Shown: positions 1-10,099, counted from the first letter of the stretch. The stretch: 64,000 bases of DNA from an uncultured Lentisphaerota bacterium (GCA_903912445.1 CAIWHP010000094.1:1-64000); one strand, 5' to 3'. Translations and numbers: made by a program. The notes: generated by a model not told the origin, from the letters alone.

Positions 1-1674
1 CCGGCGCACGTCTACGGCAAGCGCATCATCGCCGCGGAGGCGTTCACCGCGGGTTCGAAAGACGGCGGAGATTGGTCCACCGATCCGTGGGCGCTGAAGG
101 CTCTTGGCGATTCCGCCTACTGCTCCGGCGTCAACCACTTCATCTTCCACGTCTCGACCCAGCAACCATGGACCAACGTCGCGCCCGGTCTCACCTCCGG
201 TCCGTGGGGCCAGCACATCGAACGCGGCAACACCTGGTTCGAGTTGAGCAGCGGTTGGTTGAAGTACCTCGCGCGCTGCCAGCACCTGCTCCAGCAGGGC
301 CAGTTCGTGGGCGACGTGCTCTACGCTGTCGGCGAGAACACGCCGAACGAAAGCCACGACGGCGGCAAGGGTCTGCCGCCCGGCTACGACTACGACAATA
401 TCAGCCCCGAGGCGATCCTCACGCGGCTGAGTGTGAAGGACGGGCGGTTCACTCTGCCTGATGGCGTGAGTTACGCGGTGCTCGTGCTGCCGGAGACCGA
501 CGACTTCATGACCGCCGCAATGGCGCGGAAGCTGCGCGACCTGGTGAAGGCCGGAGGCACGATCCTAGGACCGCGGCCGCTGCGTTCGCCGAGTCTGGCC
601 GATCAACCGGCGGAAGACGAAGCCGTGCGCGCCGTCGCCGCTGAACTCTGGTGCGACCTGGACGGCCGGCAGGTCACGGAACGCCGTGTCGGTGCCGGGC
701 GGGTCTTCCTCGGCCGGCCGCTGGCGGAGGTGTTGCGCGCCATCGGGGTCGGGCCCGACTTCACGTACGCGGCGCAGGGCCTGGGTCTGAAGTACATCCA
801 TCGCCGCACCTGCGAAGCCGAGTTGTACTTCGTCGCCGACGCCACCTGGCCCATCCGCGCGGCCACGGCTTCTGCGGTGAACGTGGAGGCGCGTTTCCGC
901 GTCGCCGGGCGCGCACCCGAGCTGTGGGACGCCGTCACCGGCGAAATCCGGCCACTGCCGCAGTACCGCGAAGAAAACGGCGAGACGGTTGTGCCGCTTC
1001 AATTCGGGCCACGGCAGAGCTGGTTCGTCGCATTCCGCGACAGGGCTCGCGTGGACGGGACGGATGCAGCAGGGAAGAACTTTCCAAACGTGACGAATCT
1101 ACTGGAAATTGCGGGGCCGTGGGAAGTACGGTTCGATCCGCGCTGGGGCGGGCCGGACGAGCCGGTGACGTTCGCCGGACTCGATGACTGGTCCCGGCGT
1201 CCCGAGCCCGGCATCCGCCACTATTCCGGCACCGCGACCTACCGGAAAACATTCGACTTCCCGTCCGCGTCCGTTGGTCAGCGGCAATTCCTCTCACTCG
1301 GCACGATCAAGAACGTCGCCGCTGTCCGTCTCAATGGCCGCGATCTCGGCACCGTCTGGTGCGCGCCGTGGCAGATCGAGATCACGCCAGCGCTGCGCGC
1401 GGGAACCAACGCGCTGGAAATCACGATCGCCAATCTCTGGCCCAACCGAATCATCGGTGATGAGCAACTGCCGGAAGACTGCGAGTGGACCATGACCGGC
1501 TTCGGCACCGCCTCCCTCAAGGCCTGGCCCGACTGGTTGCTCGGCAAGAAACCGCGCACCAGCCGTCGCTACACCTTCGCCTCCTGGAAACACTGGACAA
1601 AAGACGCCCCGCTGCTTCCCTCCGGCCTGCTCGGTCCGGTAACAATACAAGCGATTGAGAGGACGACTCCATGA
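1..1674 (+). CDS. GH106-like alpha-L-rhamnosidase, C-terminal part (5' end outside window)
   Basis: The frame is open from base 1, so the N-terminus and any signal peptide are missing; 557 residues remain. The start of the fragment has the GVNHFIFH...QPW stretch and the SGPWGQHIERGNTWFE stretch that I associate with GH106-type rhamnosidases. The last ~200 residues form a beta-sandwich-like region with the family-typical LNGRDLGTVWCAPW and TNALEITIANLWPNR segments. The expected role is release of terminal L-rhamnose from plant or algal polysaccharide outside the cytoplasm. The stop overlaps the next ATG (ATGA), so the two genes are probably translated together. The family call is fairly firm; the substrate is inferred. 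Confidence 0.8.
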   Translation, partial: PAHVYGKRIIAAEAFTAGSKDGGDWSTDPWALKALGDSAYCSGVNHFIFHVSTQQPWTNVAPGLTSGPWGQHIERGNTWFELSSGWLKYLARCQHLLQQGQFVGDVLYAVGENTPNESHDGGKGLPPGYDYDNISPEAILTRLSVKDGRFTLPDGVSYAVLVLPETDDFMTAAMARKLRDLVKAGGTILGPRPLRSPSLADQPAEDEAVRAVAAELWCDLDGRQVTERRVGAGRVFLGRPLAEVLRAIGVGPDFTYAAQGLGLKYIHRRTCEAELYFVADATWPIRAATASAVNVEARFRVAGRAPELWDAVTGEIRPLPQYREENGETVVPLQFGPRQSWFVAFRDRARVDGTDAAGKNFPNVTNLLEIAGPWEVRFDPRWGGPDEPVTFAGLDDWSRRPEPGIRHYSGTATYRKTFDFPSASVGQRQFLSLGTIKNVAAVRLNGRDLGTVWCAPWQIEITPALRAGTNALEITIANLWPNRIIGDEQLPEDCEWTMTGFGTASLKAWPDWLLGKKPRTSRRYTFASWKHWTKDAPLLPSGLLGPVTIQAIERTTP

Positions 1675-4559
1675 AGCCCATCCTCATCCACCTTGTCGCC
1701 CTGCTGCTCGCACCGCTGGCAGCGGCGCGAGCAGGTGACGTTGACGGCCTGCTGGCCCGATGCCAAGCCATCAAAACCGGTCCGACACCCGTCGCCAACG
1801 CGGCAGGCTATGGCACAATGAACCAGTGCCTGTTACTCGGCAACGGCAACCTCATGGTCAGCGTCGCGGGCGGGCCGGAAACGATCACGCTCTTCCTCGG
1901 CAAGACCGATTTCTGGCGCGACCGTGGCCACGGCAAAGGCGGCACGCTCTGGCAAAGCGGCAATGTTTTGCCAGGTTGGTTGAAGTTGACGTTCCCCGCG
2001 ATGAAGGACGCGAAGTTCGAGCAGGTGCAGGACATAGCGCTGGCCGAGGTGCGCACGAAGCTCACCAAAGGCAGCGACGTGATCGAGGTGCGCTCGGTCA
2101 CGCCGCACGAGGCGGACAACTTCATCATTAGCGATATCGCCAACAAGGGCGCGGTCGCCGTCGAGGTGCGGGTCGAGACCTGCACGAGCCAGTTCAGCAG
2201 TGAAAGGGACCCGTTTGAGATTGCCGCCGGAATGGATGCAAACGATCCATCGCTCACCTGGGTCACGCGCAAGACACACGCGCCGCCACCGCCGAACAAA
2301 GGGAGTGGCGATCCGGCTTTTCGCATGTGGGCGGCCATCGGCACGCGCGTCATCGGCGCGACGGTACAATCTGAAGAAGCCGACGCGCGCGCCACGAGCA
2401 CATTCACCCTCCAGCCCGGCCAGCAGGTGCGCGTCATCACCAAGATTCACAGCACCGGCCTGCCGCTCACGCTCACGCCGCCGGATCCACTACCGGAAAC
2501 GCTGCAAAAGCTGTCGGCTTGCCAGGCTACGCAGTTCATCGCCGACCATCGCGCGTGGTGGGATGCGTTCTGGCGCAAGGGTTGGGTGCAACTCGACGCC
2601 GAGCCGCTCATGGAACGCGTCTGGTTCGGTTGCCTCTACGTCTTTGGTTGCGCGAACAAAGTCGGCCAGTGGCCTGCCGGTTGCAATGGCTGGCCGGTCA
2701 ACGACGACGTGCCGTGGGGCGGTGACTATCACTGGAACTACAACAACGAGGCCCCTTACTACGGCGCCTATGCCGCCAACCGCGTCGAACTGACCGAGCC
2801 GTACGACCGCACCGTGCTCGACGCGAACCGCTACGGTCGCCGCCATGCCCGGGAAACGGGAGCACCCGGCACGCTCTTCTACATGGCGACCGCGCCAGGC
2901 CATCTCAACGAAGCGATCACCGTGGGCCAGAAGACGCACGCGCTCGAGGCGTCGCTCAATCTCATCCAGCGCTACTACCACACCTATGATGTCGACTGGA
3001 TGGCGCGGCACTTCGACTTTTTCAAAGATGTGGCGACCTTCTGGGACTTCACGCTCCAACGCGACAAGGAGACGAGGCCCAACGGCACGTACCGCTATGT
3101 CGTCAAGGACAGCGCGCCGATGGAAGGCGCCGGCAACGACCGCTTCAACGGGATCACAGGGCTGGCGTTCTTACGCCGTTTCTACTCCGCGATGCTCGAC
3201 ATGACCGCCGACCTGCAAGCCGCCGGCCGCGACACCGGCGTGACCGAAACGCAGCGGGCGTTGTGGCGCGACATCCTCGAGCATCTGGGCGCTTACCCCA
3301 TGAGCTTCGCCTATGGTCGGAAGGTGTTCGCTTGGAGCGAGGAGTCGCTCAATCCACTGCTCACCGAGCAGGACTGGATTCTCTATCCCGTTTTTCCGGG
3401 CGAGCAGGTGAACCTGAGTTCGGACCCCGAACTGCTGCGCGTGGCGCGGAACACCCTCGTCATCAAGCCGCAATACTATGTCGAGTGGCTGAACAACCCG
3501 CCGCAGATCTTCGGCATCGCCGCCCGGCTGGCGCATCATCCGCCGGAAATCATCGAACGCTTTCGCGCCTACTTCCGCGATCTCTCGCCGAGCAATTTCA
3601 AGAGCGGCGGCGGCAACGTCGAGGGCGCGGGTATCGCCGACGGCATTCAGGCGATGCTGCTGCAAAGCCAGGAAGGTTTTCTACGGCTATTCCCGTGCTG
3701 GCATCACGCCGACGGGAAGTTCGTCACGCTGCGGGCGGCGGGAGCGTTTCTCGTCACTGCGGAAAAGAAGAACGGCGTCGTCCAACCGATCACGATTGTG
3801 AGCGGGAAAGGCCGGCCGTGCCGCGTGCTGAACCCGTGGCCGGGAAGATCGCTCGCGGTGGATGGGATCAGCGTCAGCGTGGAAGCGCGTCCCTTCGGCC
3901 AAGTCTGCACGTTCAAGACCGAGCCGGGCAAAACCTACGTCATCGCGCCGCAGGAGACGTTACCGGCCGCACAGCCTTACTGGAACGCCGCGCTCTACAA
4001 GCCCGTCACCGCCTCCAGCAACCACCGGCCCGCGAAGGAAACCAACAACTGGGATAGCGCCAGACTCACCGACGGCACGCGCATCAACACCCGCGCCGGC
4101 CATCGCGGCTGGAGCAGTGCGCTACACGATACCGGCGCGCACACCGAATGGGTGCAGGTGGACCTCGGCGAACTGGCGCGCGTCAACCGCGTGGACCTCT
4201 GGCCGCTCGACCACGGTGACGCGTGGCAGCACACGCATTGCAGCGAGCCGTTCGTGCAGTCCGACGAAATTGATCAATCCTATGATGGCTTCCCGCTCGA
4301 CTTCCGCATCCTCGTCTCCGCCGACGGTGCCAAGTGGGATGAAGTCGCCAAGCGCGAGCAGTTCCGCAAACCCGCCACCGGCGCGCCCGACTCCGACCGC
4401 AAGCCCCGCGACGTGACCGGCCCGGAGAGCTTCTCTTTCGGCCTGCGGTCCGTTCGCTTCGTGAAAGTCGAAATCACACGCCTGCGCAAGACGCGCTTCT
4501 TTGGCCGCTATGCCGCACAGTTGGCGGAGATCGAAGTGGTGCGCGCGGAGACAAAGTGA
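1671..4559 (+). CDS. Secreted glycoside-hydrolase-like protein with C-terminal F5/8 (discoidin) domain
   Basis: 962 residues. An N-terminal signal peptide (hydrophobic run LLLAPLAAARA) points to export. The N-terminal part reads as a beta-sandwich domain (CLLLGNGNLMVSVAGGPE, FLGKTDFWRD), followed by an (alpha/alpha)6-like catalytic region with GGDYHWNYNNEAPYYG, similar in plan to GH95-type and DUF5703-type proteins. Residues about 790-960 have the features of an F5/8 type C carbohydrate-binding domain (PVTASSNH, WVQVDLGELARVNRVDLWPL, FVKVEITRLR). It overlaps the upstream rhamnosidase gene by ATGA and the downstream GH43-like gene by GTGA, giving a tight three-gene operon. Exact family and substrate are not certain. 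Confidence 0.7.
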   Translation: MKPILIHLVALLLAPLAAARAGDVDGLLARCQAIKTGPTPVANAAGYGTMNQCLLLGNGNLMVSVAGGPETITLFLGKTDFWRDRGHGKGGTLWQSGNVLPGWLKLTFPAMKDAKFEQVQDIALAEVRTKLTKGSDVIEVRSVTPHEADNFIISDIANKGAVAVEVRVETCTSQFSSERDPFEIAAGMDANDPSLTWVTRKTHAPPPPNKGSGDPAFRMWAAIGTRVIGATVQSEEADARATSTFTLQPGQQVRVITKIHSTGLPLTLTPPDPLPETLQKLSACQATQFIADHRAWWDAFWRKGWVQLDAEPLMERVWFGCLYVFGCANKVGQWPAGCNGWPVNDDVPWGGDYHWNYNNEAPYYGAYAANRVELTEPYDRTVLDANRYGRRHARETGAPGTLFYMATAPGHLNEAITVGQKTHALEASLNLIQRYYHTYDVDWMARHFDFFKDVATFWDFTLQRDKETRPNGTYRYVVKDSAPMEGAGNDRFNGITGLAFLRRFYSAMLDMTADLQAAGRDTGVTETQRALWRDILEHLGAYPMSFAYGRKVFAWSEESLNPLLTEQDWILYPVFPGEQVNLSSDPELLRVARNTLVIKPQYYVEWLNNPPQIFGIAARLAHHPPEIIERFRAYFRDLSPSNFKSGGGNVEGAGIADGIQAMLLQSQEGFLRLFPCWHHADGKFVTLRAAGAFLVTAEKKNGVVQPITIVSGKGRPCRVLNPWPGRSLAVDGISVSVEARPFGQVCTFKTEPGKTYVIAPQETLPAAQPYWNAALYKPVTASSNHRPAKETNNWDSARLTDGTRINTRAGHRGWSSALHDTGAHTEWVQVDLGELARVNRVDLWPLDHGDAWQHTHCSEPFVQSDEIDQSYDGFPLDFRILVSADGAKWDEVAKREQFRKPATGAPDSDRKPRDVTGPESFSFGLRSVRFVKVEITRLRKTRFFGRYAAQLAEIEVVRAETK

Positions 4560-6466
4560 AGATGAACAACCCGAAAACCACCCAACCCATACTCCTCACC
4601 GTCCTGCTGCTCACTCCGCTGGCCGCGCTGCACGCGGGCCGCAAAGTAACGGATACTCCCATCTCTGGCAGACTCCGCGTCCGCATGATGAGCAAAGCCT
4701 TCGCCGCACTTCTCGCCGCGTCCGCTCTCGGCTGCGGCCGTCTCGACGCCATGGAACCCGCGCGCACCTTCTGCACTCCGTTGAACCTCGACTACGGCTG
4801 GGCCGGCGTGGATCAGCGGCACAGCGCCGATCCGGTGATCGTGCTGTTCAAGGAGCGCTACTATCTTTTCGCCACGGACGATGTGCCGGGCTATCGCGTG
4901 TCCGACGATCTCCTGACGTGGTCGAATATTTTGTTCTCCGCCGAACTGCGGCCGCTGGTTTCCGACAACACCCGTGGCACCTACTGCGCGCCGGCGGTGG
5001 CGGCGGACAAGCACCACGTCTATTTCATTCGCATGGATCGCCGCAAAGGCACCAAGACGGTGCCGGTGATGCGCAGCGCCGACCCGGCGTCGGGCCGCTG
5101 GGAGCAGTGCGGCGCCCTGCGCTTCACCGGCGACCCCGCGCTGTTTTTCGATGACGACGGTCGCGCCTGGCTCTATCACGGGCTCAACCACCCGACGAAA
5201 GTTTTTGAAATCAACACGCAGTCTTGGACGGAAATTCCGGGCAGCGAGGTGCAGTTGCGCACGGCGGTCACCAACCTCGCGGACTGTGCAGGCGGGTTCG
5301 AGCGCGGCCGCCGCGAGTTGACCGGCGAGACCGACACCGGCGCGTGGCTTGGCAAGTTCGCGATGCTGCCGTGCCAGGAAGCGGCGTGGATGACGAAGCG
5401 CAACGGCCGCTACTATCTGCAGTACTCGACGCCCGGCACGGTGACGCAGTGGTACTGCGACGTGGCGCTCGAAGGCGCCGCGCCCACCGGCCCGTTCACG
5501 CCGGTCGCTTACTCGCCGGTCTCGATGAAGCTCGGCGGCTTTATGGGCAGCGCAGGACACAGTTGCGTGTTTCAGGACAAGCGCGGCCGGTGGTGGCGCG
5601 CCACGACGATGTGGATCGGCGTGCAGCATCTGTTCGAGCGCCGGCTCGGCCTGTTCCCGGTCAGCTTTGACGCGGCGGGCCGCATGTCCACCGACACCGC
5701 ACTTGGCGATTATCCACGCAAGCTTTCCGACGGCTCGCCAACCGGTTGGATGGTGCAATCGACCGGAAAAGCGTGCACCGCTTCGTCGGCGCTGAGCAGC
5801 CACCCACCCGCGTTTGCGGCCGATGAAAACTGCCGGACATGGTGGTCGGCGCAGTCCGGCAAAGCGGGCGAATGGTTCCAGATGGATCTCGGCCAGCCGT
5901 GCCGGATCAACGCCTTCCAGGTGAACTTCGCCGAGCAAGATGTGCAGCAAACACCCGCCGATGACTTTCACGCCTACCGCCTGCTCGTCTCCGAGAATGG
6001 CGTCGAGTGGCGCGTGCTGGTGGACAAGAGCGCCGCAAAAACCTGCACACCGCACGACTACATCGAACTCTCCGCTCCGGTCACGGCACGCCACCTCAAA
6101 CTCGAAAACGTCCATATGCCCGATGGGGGCAAGTTCGCCGTGCGCGACCTGCGCGTCTTCGGTCACGGCGGTGGTGCGGCGCCCGCGCAAGCCGGCGGCG
6201 TGAGCATCGCACGCCATGCCGATGAGCGGAACGTCACCGTGCGCTGGACCGCCGCCGCCCGCGCCGATGGTTATCTGATCCGCTACGGTGTTGCGCCGGA
6301 CGTACTTAACCAGTGCATCCAGATGCAGGGTGGGCAGAGCGCCAGGCTGACGTTCCACGCGCTGACACGCGGTGTGAAATATCACTGGCGCGTGGACGCC
6401 TTCAACGACAGCGGTGTGACGCATGGCGTCTGTACTGAGGAATCGTCCCGTTCGACAACGGACTGA
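4556..6466 (+). CDS. GH43-like glycosidase with discoidin and fibronectin III-like domains
   Basis: 636 residues from a GTG that overlaps the previous stop (an ATG lies at 4562). The five-bladed propeller is recognisable from HSADPVIVLFKERYYLF (catalytic Asp in DP), GDPALFFDDDGRAWLYHG and CQEAAWMTKRNGRYYLQYS. An F5/8 type C domain follows (about 430-545), then a fibronectin III-like tail (VRWTAAARADGYLIRYG, GVKYHWRVDAFNDSG). GH43-type enzymes act on arabinose, xylose or galactose linkages; the substrate cannot be told here. Odd point: there are two consecutive signal peptides, one from residue 1 and another from Met44/Met45 (4685/4688). The second may be the real start, or the first may be the remnant of a deleted gene. 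Confidence 0.75.
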   Translation: MKMNNPKTTQPILLTVLLLTPLAALHAGRKVTDTPISGRLRVRMMSKAFAALLAASALGCGRLDAMEPARTFCTPLNLDYGWAGVDQRHSADPVIVLFKERYYLFATDDVPGYRVSDDLLTWSNILFSAELRPLVSDNTRGTYCAPAVAADKHHVYFIRMDRRKGTKTVPVMRSADPASGRWEQCGALRFTGDPALFFDDDGRAWLYHGLNHPTKVFEINTQSWTEIPGSEVQLRTAVTNLADCAGGFERGRRELTGETDTGAWLGKFAMLPCQEAAWMTKRNGRYYLQYSTPGTVTQWYCDVALEGAAPTGPFTPVAYSPVSMKLGGFMGSAGHSCVFQDKRGRWWRATTMWIGVQHLFERRLGLFPVSFDAAGRMSTDTALGDYPRKLSDGSPTGWMVQSTGKACTASSALSSHPPAFAADENCRTWWSAQSGKAGEWFQMDLGQPCRINAFQVNFAEQDVQQTPADDFHAYRLLVSENGVEWRVLVDKSAAKTCTPHDYIELSAPVTARHLKLENVHMPDGGKFAVRDLRVFGHGGGAAPAQAGGVSIARHADERNVTVRWTAAARADGYLIRYGVAPDVLNQCIQMQGGQSARLTFHALTRGVKYHWRVDAFNDSGVTHGVCTEESSRSTTD

Positions 6467-6788
6467 TCTGAAAACAAGTGGATGTCCGCCTCGGCGCTCG
6501 TGGTGGCCATGCGGGCTGGCGAGGCGGGTCTGGGTCAGGAACTTGGACCGCGCAGCCCGAACCGCTCTATAAGGCCGGCGGCCAACCCGAACGGCCTCGG
6601 CTAGCAAGGCACGAACAAGAGGGCGTTCGTGTGCAACCCGCAGAAAGATAGACGATCTGCAGGTGCTACAACGCCTACCTGGCCCGCGCGGCTCGACCAG
6701 CGGTCATGGCGGCAAGGGCTGATCAGCAGCAAACCGCTCTGTTCGGCACCGTGAGCACCGGAGGGGTCCTCGGAAACCACCCTGGCGG
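6467..6788. other. Non-coding stretch between convergent genes
   Basis: These 322 bases lie between the plus-strand GH43-like gene and the 3' end of the minus-strand enolase-superfamily gene. I see no reading frame with protein-like composition, no RNA gene and no clear terminator hairpin. It may be degraded sequence. Confidence 0.4.
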
Positions 6789-8063
6789 TCATATGCGTTG
6801 CGTCTTGGCCTCGGCACATTCGCGGCGGTAGGCGGCTTCATCGAGGACGAGGCCCAGGCCGGGCGTGGCTGCGGGCGTCATGAAACCGTCGCGGAGGGTG
6901 ACCGCGGGCATGGTCACGACCTGGCCGGTGAGGCGCGGGTCCTCGATCACCGAAAAGTTCGGCATGACCATGCCGAGCAGGCAGCACTCGAACGCGCCGA
7001 TGAATTTTGACCAGCCGTGCGGCGCGACGAGCGTGCCGTAGGGGCGGATTTCCGCGCCGTAATCCAGATAGCGGAACATCCCGAGGTTCCAGATGTCGGG
7101 CTGGCTGACGTTGATCGTACCGTCCTGCAGCAGCGGCAGGCTGGTCGGCTCGGTGCCGCGCGAGCTTTCGCCGTCGGCGAGCAGCGTCGGCAGTCTGGCG
7201 TCGAGGATGGCGCGGCGCAGCGCGCGATAAGCGGCGTGCAGTTCCGGCTTTCGCTCGTCGAGCATTTCCTCCATCCAGTAGAGCGGCTGCGCGGTGGTGT
7301 CCTTGACAAGGCGCAGCGCTTCCTCAGGCGTGTAATAATTGTTGGCGTCGACCATGAGCTGCGCGCGCGGGCCGGCGGCGACGCGCACCTCGCCGATCGC
7401 CCAGAGGTCGCGGTCGTAGCCCTTGGTCCGGTCGTTGAGCCAGTGCCCGCGGCCGAGCTTGATCTTGAACAGCGTGTGGCCGGCGGCCACGCCCCTGGCC
7501 ACATCCTCGCGGAGCGCGCCCTCGCCGGCGTCGAGTTCGCGCATGTAGATGGAACCGTCATACATCAGCACCCGTTTGCGCACGACCGTGCCGAGCAGCG
7601 CATACGCCGGCTGGCCGACGAGCTTGCCGACCAGGTCCAACAACACCGCCTCGTCGGTGGGCTTCAGGCTTTGCTTGCCCAGCCCGGTCAGCCACAGGCG
7701 GCCGTCGCGTTGTTCGACGAGTTCGTCGAGCGTGCGGCCTAGTGCGGCGGCGGAGAGCGTGTTGCCAAGGCCTTCGATGCCAGCGCTGGTCTGCACACGA
7801 ACCAGGGGATCGGCGTGGCTGGCGCTGTGGTCCTTGAAGGAATTGCGGCCGATTTTCCGCCCGTGCGACACGGTGTAGCGCGTACTGGTGATGGCCGTGA
7901 TCCGCACGCCTTTTGGCAGGGTCCAGGCTGACCGCGCAACGGCGGGTGTTTCAGCCCTTGCCGCAAGCCTGACGGCGAGCGCGCTCATGCCCAGCGCCAG
8001 AAACTCGCGCCGGGAACAGGCCCCGGTGGGGCGTAGCGGACACGGGCTTGTGGGGCTGCTCAT
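6789..8063 (-). CDS. Tat-exported enolase-superfamily (mandelate racemase/muconate cycloisomerase-like) protein
   Basis: 424 residues from the ATG at 8063; the frame stays open further upstream but without protein-like sequence. The N-terminus is a twin-arginine signal (SRREFLALGMSALAVRLAARA), unusual for a normally cytoplasmic superfamily. The barrel shows the KIKLG lysine motif, metal ligands in LMVDANNYYT and YWMEEML, LADGES, and a late His in VAPHGW. Members of this group dehydrate or epimerise sugar acids, so an aldonate derived from fucose, rhamnose or galactose would fit the neighbourhood. It is followed on its own strand by nothing and is convergent with the GH43-like gene. Confidence 0.75.
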   Translation of the reverse strand: MSSPTSPCPLRPTGACSRREFLALGMSALAVRLAARAETPAVARSAWTLPKGVRITAITSTRYTVSHGRKIGRNSFKDHSASHADPLVRVQTSAGIEGLGNTLSAAALGRTLDELVEQRDGRLWLTGLGKQSLKPTDEAVLLDLVGKLVGQPAYALLGTVVRKRVLMYDGSIYMRELDAGEGALREDVARGVAAGHTLFKIKLGRGHWLNDRTKGYDRDLWAIGEVRVAAGPRAQLMVDANNYYTPEEALRLVKDTTAQPLYWMEEMLDERKPELHAAYRALRRAILDARLPTLLADGESSRGTEPTSLPLLQDGTINVSQPDIWNLGMFRYLDYGAEIRPYGTLVAPHGWSKFIGAFECCLLGMVMPNFSVIEDPRLTGQVVTMPAVTLRDGFMTPAATPGLGLVLDEAAYRRECAEAKTQRI

Positions 8064-8083
8064 CGGGGTCGCTTTCTGGATGC

Positions 8084-8623
8084 CTAAAGGTCTTTTTTCC
8101 CGGACAGGTAGACCTTGACGCTTACCATAAAACCCAAGACGCCGAAGGCCAGGGTAGCCACGGCCACCAGGGTGGCGAAGGGCGGTGGCTTGCAGAGGAG
8201 CATGAAGGTGCCCAGGCCCACGAAGAAAAGACCGCCCAGAAAGAGCTTTACCGGTCCGGGGCGCGAGTCCGGCAGCGCAGTCCCCGCCGGCTGCGCTGCG
8301 GACAGCATGGGAGGCAACAAGCCTGGTTTGTTCAGCGGGAGGAAGTCGCCGAGCTGCGGGTCGAACAGCTTCAGCTTGCGTTGCACGGCAAACTGCACCA
8401 GCGCCGCATACGCCGCTTCGACCTCGGGTTGGTCCCGGGGCAAGCCCAGCACCACAAACGTTCCCGCAGCTGCAGCCTCCCCGGAACGTGCCGGGGACGA
8501 ACAGCGCGTGATTTCGCAGAGCTGGGCGATGGTCGCATCGGCCGTGAGCTCCTGCGCCCAGCGGGCGAGCGCAGCGGGGTCGGGCTGGTTGCCCGGGGCA
8601 CACAAGTTGAGGTCGTAGGCCAT
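8084..8623 (-). CDS. Hypothetical protein with two C-terminal membrane helices
   Basis: 179 residues from ATG 8623, preceded by GAAGACGAAAAG as a plausible ribosome site; an earlier ATG at 8665 has weaker support. The N-terminal ~110 residues are soluble and alpha/beta-like (PDPAALARWAQELTADATIAQL, PEVEAAYAALVQFAVQRKLKLFDPQ). The C-terminus has two hydrophobic helices (LFLGGLFFVGLGTFMLLCK and TLVAVATLAFGVLGFMVSV) ending in a lysine-rich tail. It lies 20 bp upstream of the enolase-superfamily gene on the same strand, so the two are probably co-transcribed. I do not recognise the soluble domain. Confidence 0.6.
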   Translation of the reverse strand: MAYDLNLCAPGNQPDPAALARWAQELTADATIAQLCEITRCSSPARSGEAAAAGTFVVLGLPRDQPEVEAAYAALVQFAVQRKLKLFDPQLGDFLPLNKPGLLPPMLSAAQPAGTALPDSRPGPVKLFLGGLFFVGLGTFMLLCKPPPFATLVAVATLAFGVLGFMVSVKVYLSGKKDL

Positions 8624-8788
8624 CTTTTCGTCTTCCGCCGGTTGTTTCCAGCGCACTCCGTACAACGTCGTGCAGGCTAGCCATCGGCCCGCAAGGCGTC
8701 AATGCGGAAAGCCTTTTGGTCTGCTACACTGGGCGCTTGGACGCCGGCCTTACACGGGCGATGTGCGCGCTGTCCACAAAGGACTGAT

Positions 8789-10099
8789 ATGAAAAAACGG
8801 CTTGGTCTCACGCTGGCCCTGCTGGCGCTGTGCGGCGCACGTGCCGCGCCGGTGGCCGCGGACTACACGCGGCTCGCGGACGAGTTCGACGCGCATTTCC
8901 GCACGCAGGTGCTCAAACACTGGTTCCCAGCCTGTCTGGATCGCGCGCACGGTGGCTTCTACGCGGAATTCCGCGAAGACTGGACGCGTGCCCCCGAAAA
9001 CCCGAAGACGATCGTCTATCAGGCGCGCCAGACGTGGGTCTGCGCGCAGGTGGCGCAGCGGTATCCCGAACTCGCGACGGAATTCCGCGGCTATGCACAG
9101 CACGGTCTGAAATTTCTCGACGCGACGCTGTGGGACCAGGAACACGGCGGCTTTTTCTGGGCGTTGGACGCGCAGGGAAAGCTGCCGCCGGGCAACGACG
9201 GCGAGAAGCACGTCTACGGCATCAGCTTCGGCCTCTATGCGGCATCGGCCTGTGCGCTGGCCAAGGACGCGCACGCGCTTGAGCTCGCGAAACGCACCTT
9301 CAACTGGCTGGAGGAGCACGCGCACGACGCGCAGAACGGCGGCTATCACGAGGCGCTGACGCGCACCGGGCAGCCCATCCTTGCGCCACCCGGTTCGAGC
9401 CAGACGGGCGCCATCGGCGCACGCTACGGCTACAAATCCATGAACAGCCACATCCATCTGCTGGAGTCGGTCACCGCTCTCTATCAGGCGTGGCCCGACC
9501 CGCGCGTCCGCGCGCGGCTGGAGGAATTGCTCGGCATCGTCCGCGACCGCATCACGGTGGAACCCGGCTGCATGAATTTATATTTCACGCCCGACTGGCG
9601 CGCGGTGCCCGACCACGACTCGTTCGGCCACGACGTGGAGACCGCGTTCCTGATGGTCGAGGCCGCCGAGGCGTTGGGCAAGCCGGACGACGAGCGCACG
9701 TGGCAGGTCGCGCGCAGCCTGGTGGACCACGCGCTCGACTTGGGCTGGGACAAAAAGCACGGCGGTTTCTACGACAAGGGCTCGGCCTTCGCCCCGGCTT
9801 ATGGGTTGGAGAAAATCTGGTGGACGCAGGCCGAGGGACTGAATGTGCTGCTGCTGATGCACGAGCGCTACGGTCGCGAGACCGACCGCTACTGGCAAGC
9901 CTTTCTCAAGCAGTGGGCCTTCATCCAGAAATGCCAGACCGATGCGCGCCACGGCGAGTGGTTCAATACCGTCAGCGAAGACGGCCACGCCAAACCGGGC
10001 CAGCACAAGGGCTCGATCTGGAAAGCCGCCTACCACAACGGCCGCGCGCTGATGTTCACCGGCGAGCGCCTGCGCCGCCTCGCCCGCGATGCGCGCTGA
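8789..10099 (+). CDS. Exported N-acylglucosamine 2-epimerase (AGE/cellobiose epimerase)-like protein
   Basis: 436 residues from ATG 8789, chosen because AAAGGA sits 6 bp upstream and a signal peptide follows (MKKRLGLTLALLALCGARAAP). The (alpha/alpha)6 barrel of the AGE superfamily is clear: HWFPACLDRAHGGFYAEF, DQEHGGFFWALD, NSHIHLLES, GHDVETAFLMVEA and WKAAYHNGRAL, which includes the histidines that normally act in epimerisation. The family epimerises C2 of N-acetylmannosamine/glucosamine or of the reducing glucose in disaccharides. An exported copy beside glycosidases suggests work on oligosaccharides in the periplasm. It is divergent from the gene at 8623. Confidence 0.8.
   Translation: MKKRLGLTLALLALCGARAAPVAADYTRLADEFDAHFRTQVLKHWFPACLDRAHGGFYAEFREDWTRAPENPKTIVYQARQTWVCAQVAQRYPELATEFRGYAQHGLKFLDATLWDQEHGGFFWALDAQGKLPPGNDGEKHVYGISFGLYAASACALAKDAHALELAKRTFNWLEEHAHDAQNGGYHEALTRTGQPILAPPGSSQTGAIGARYGYKSMNSHIHLLESVTALYQAWPDPRVRARLEELLGIVRDRITVEPGCMNLYFTPDWRAVPDHDSFGHDVETAFLMVEAAEALGKPDDERTWQVARSLVDHALDLGWDKKHGGFYDKGSAFAPAYGLEKIWWTQAEGLNVLLLMHERYGRETDRYWQAFLKQWAFIQKCQTDARHGEWFNTVSEDGHAKPGQHKGSIWKAAYHNGRALMFTGERLRRLARDAR

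Noticed and set aside
4508-6607. 699-codon minus-strand frame
   Set aside because: Antisense to the GH43-like gene; no ribosome site or domain.
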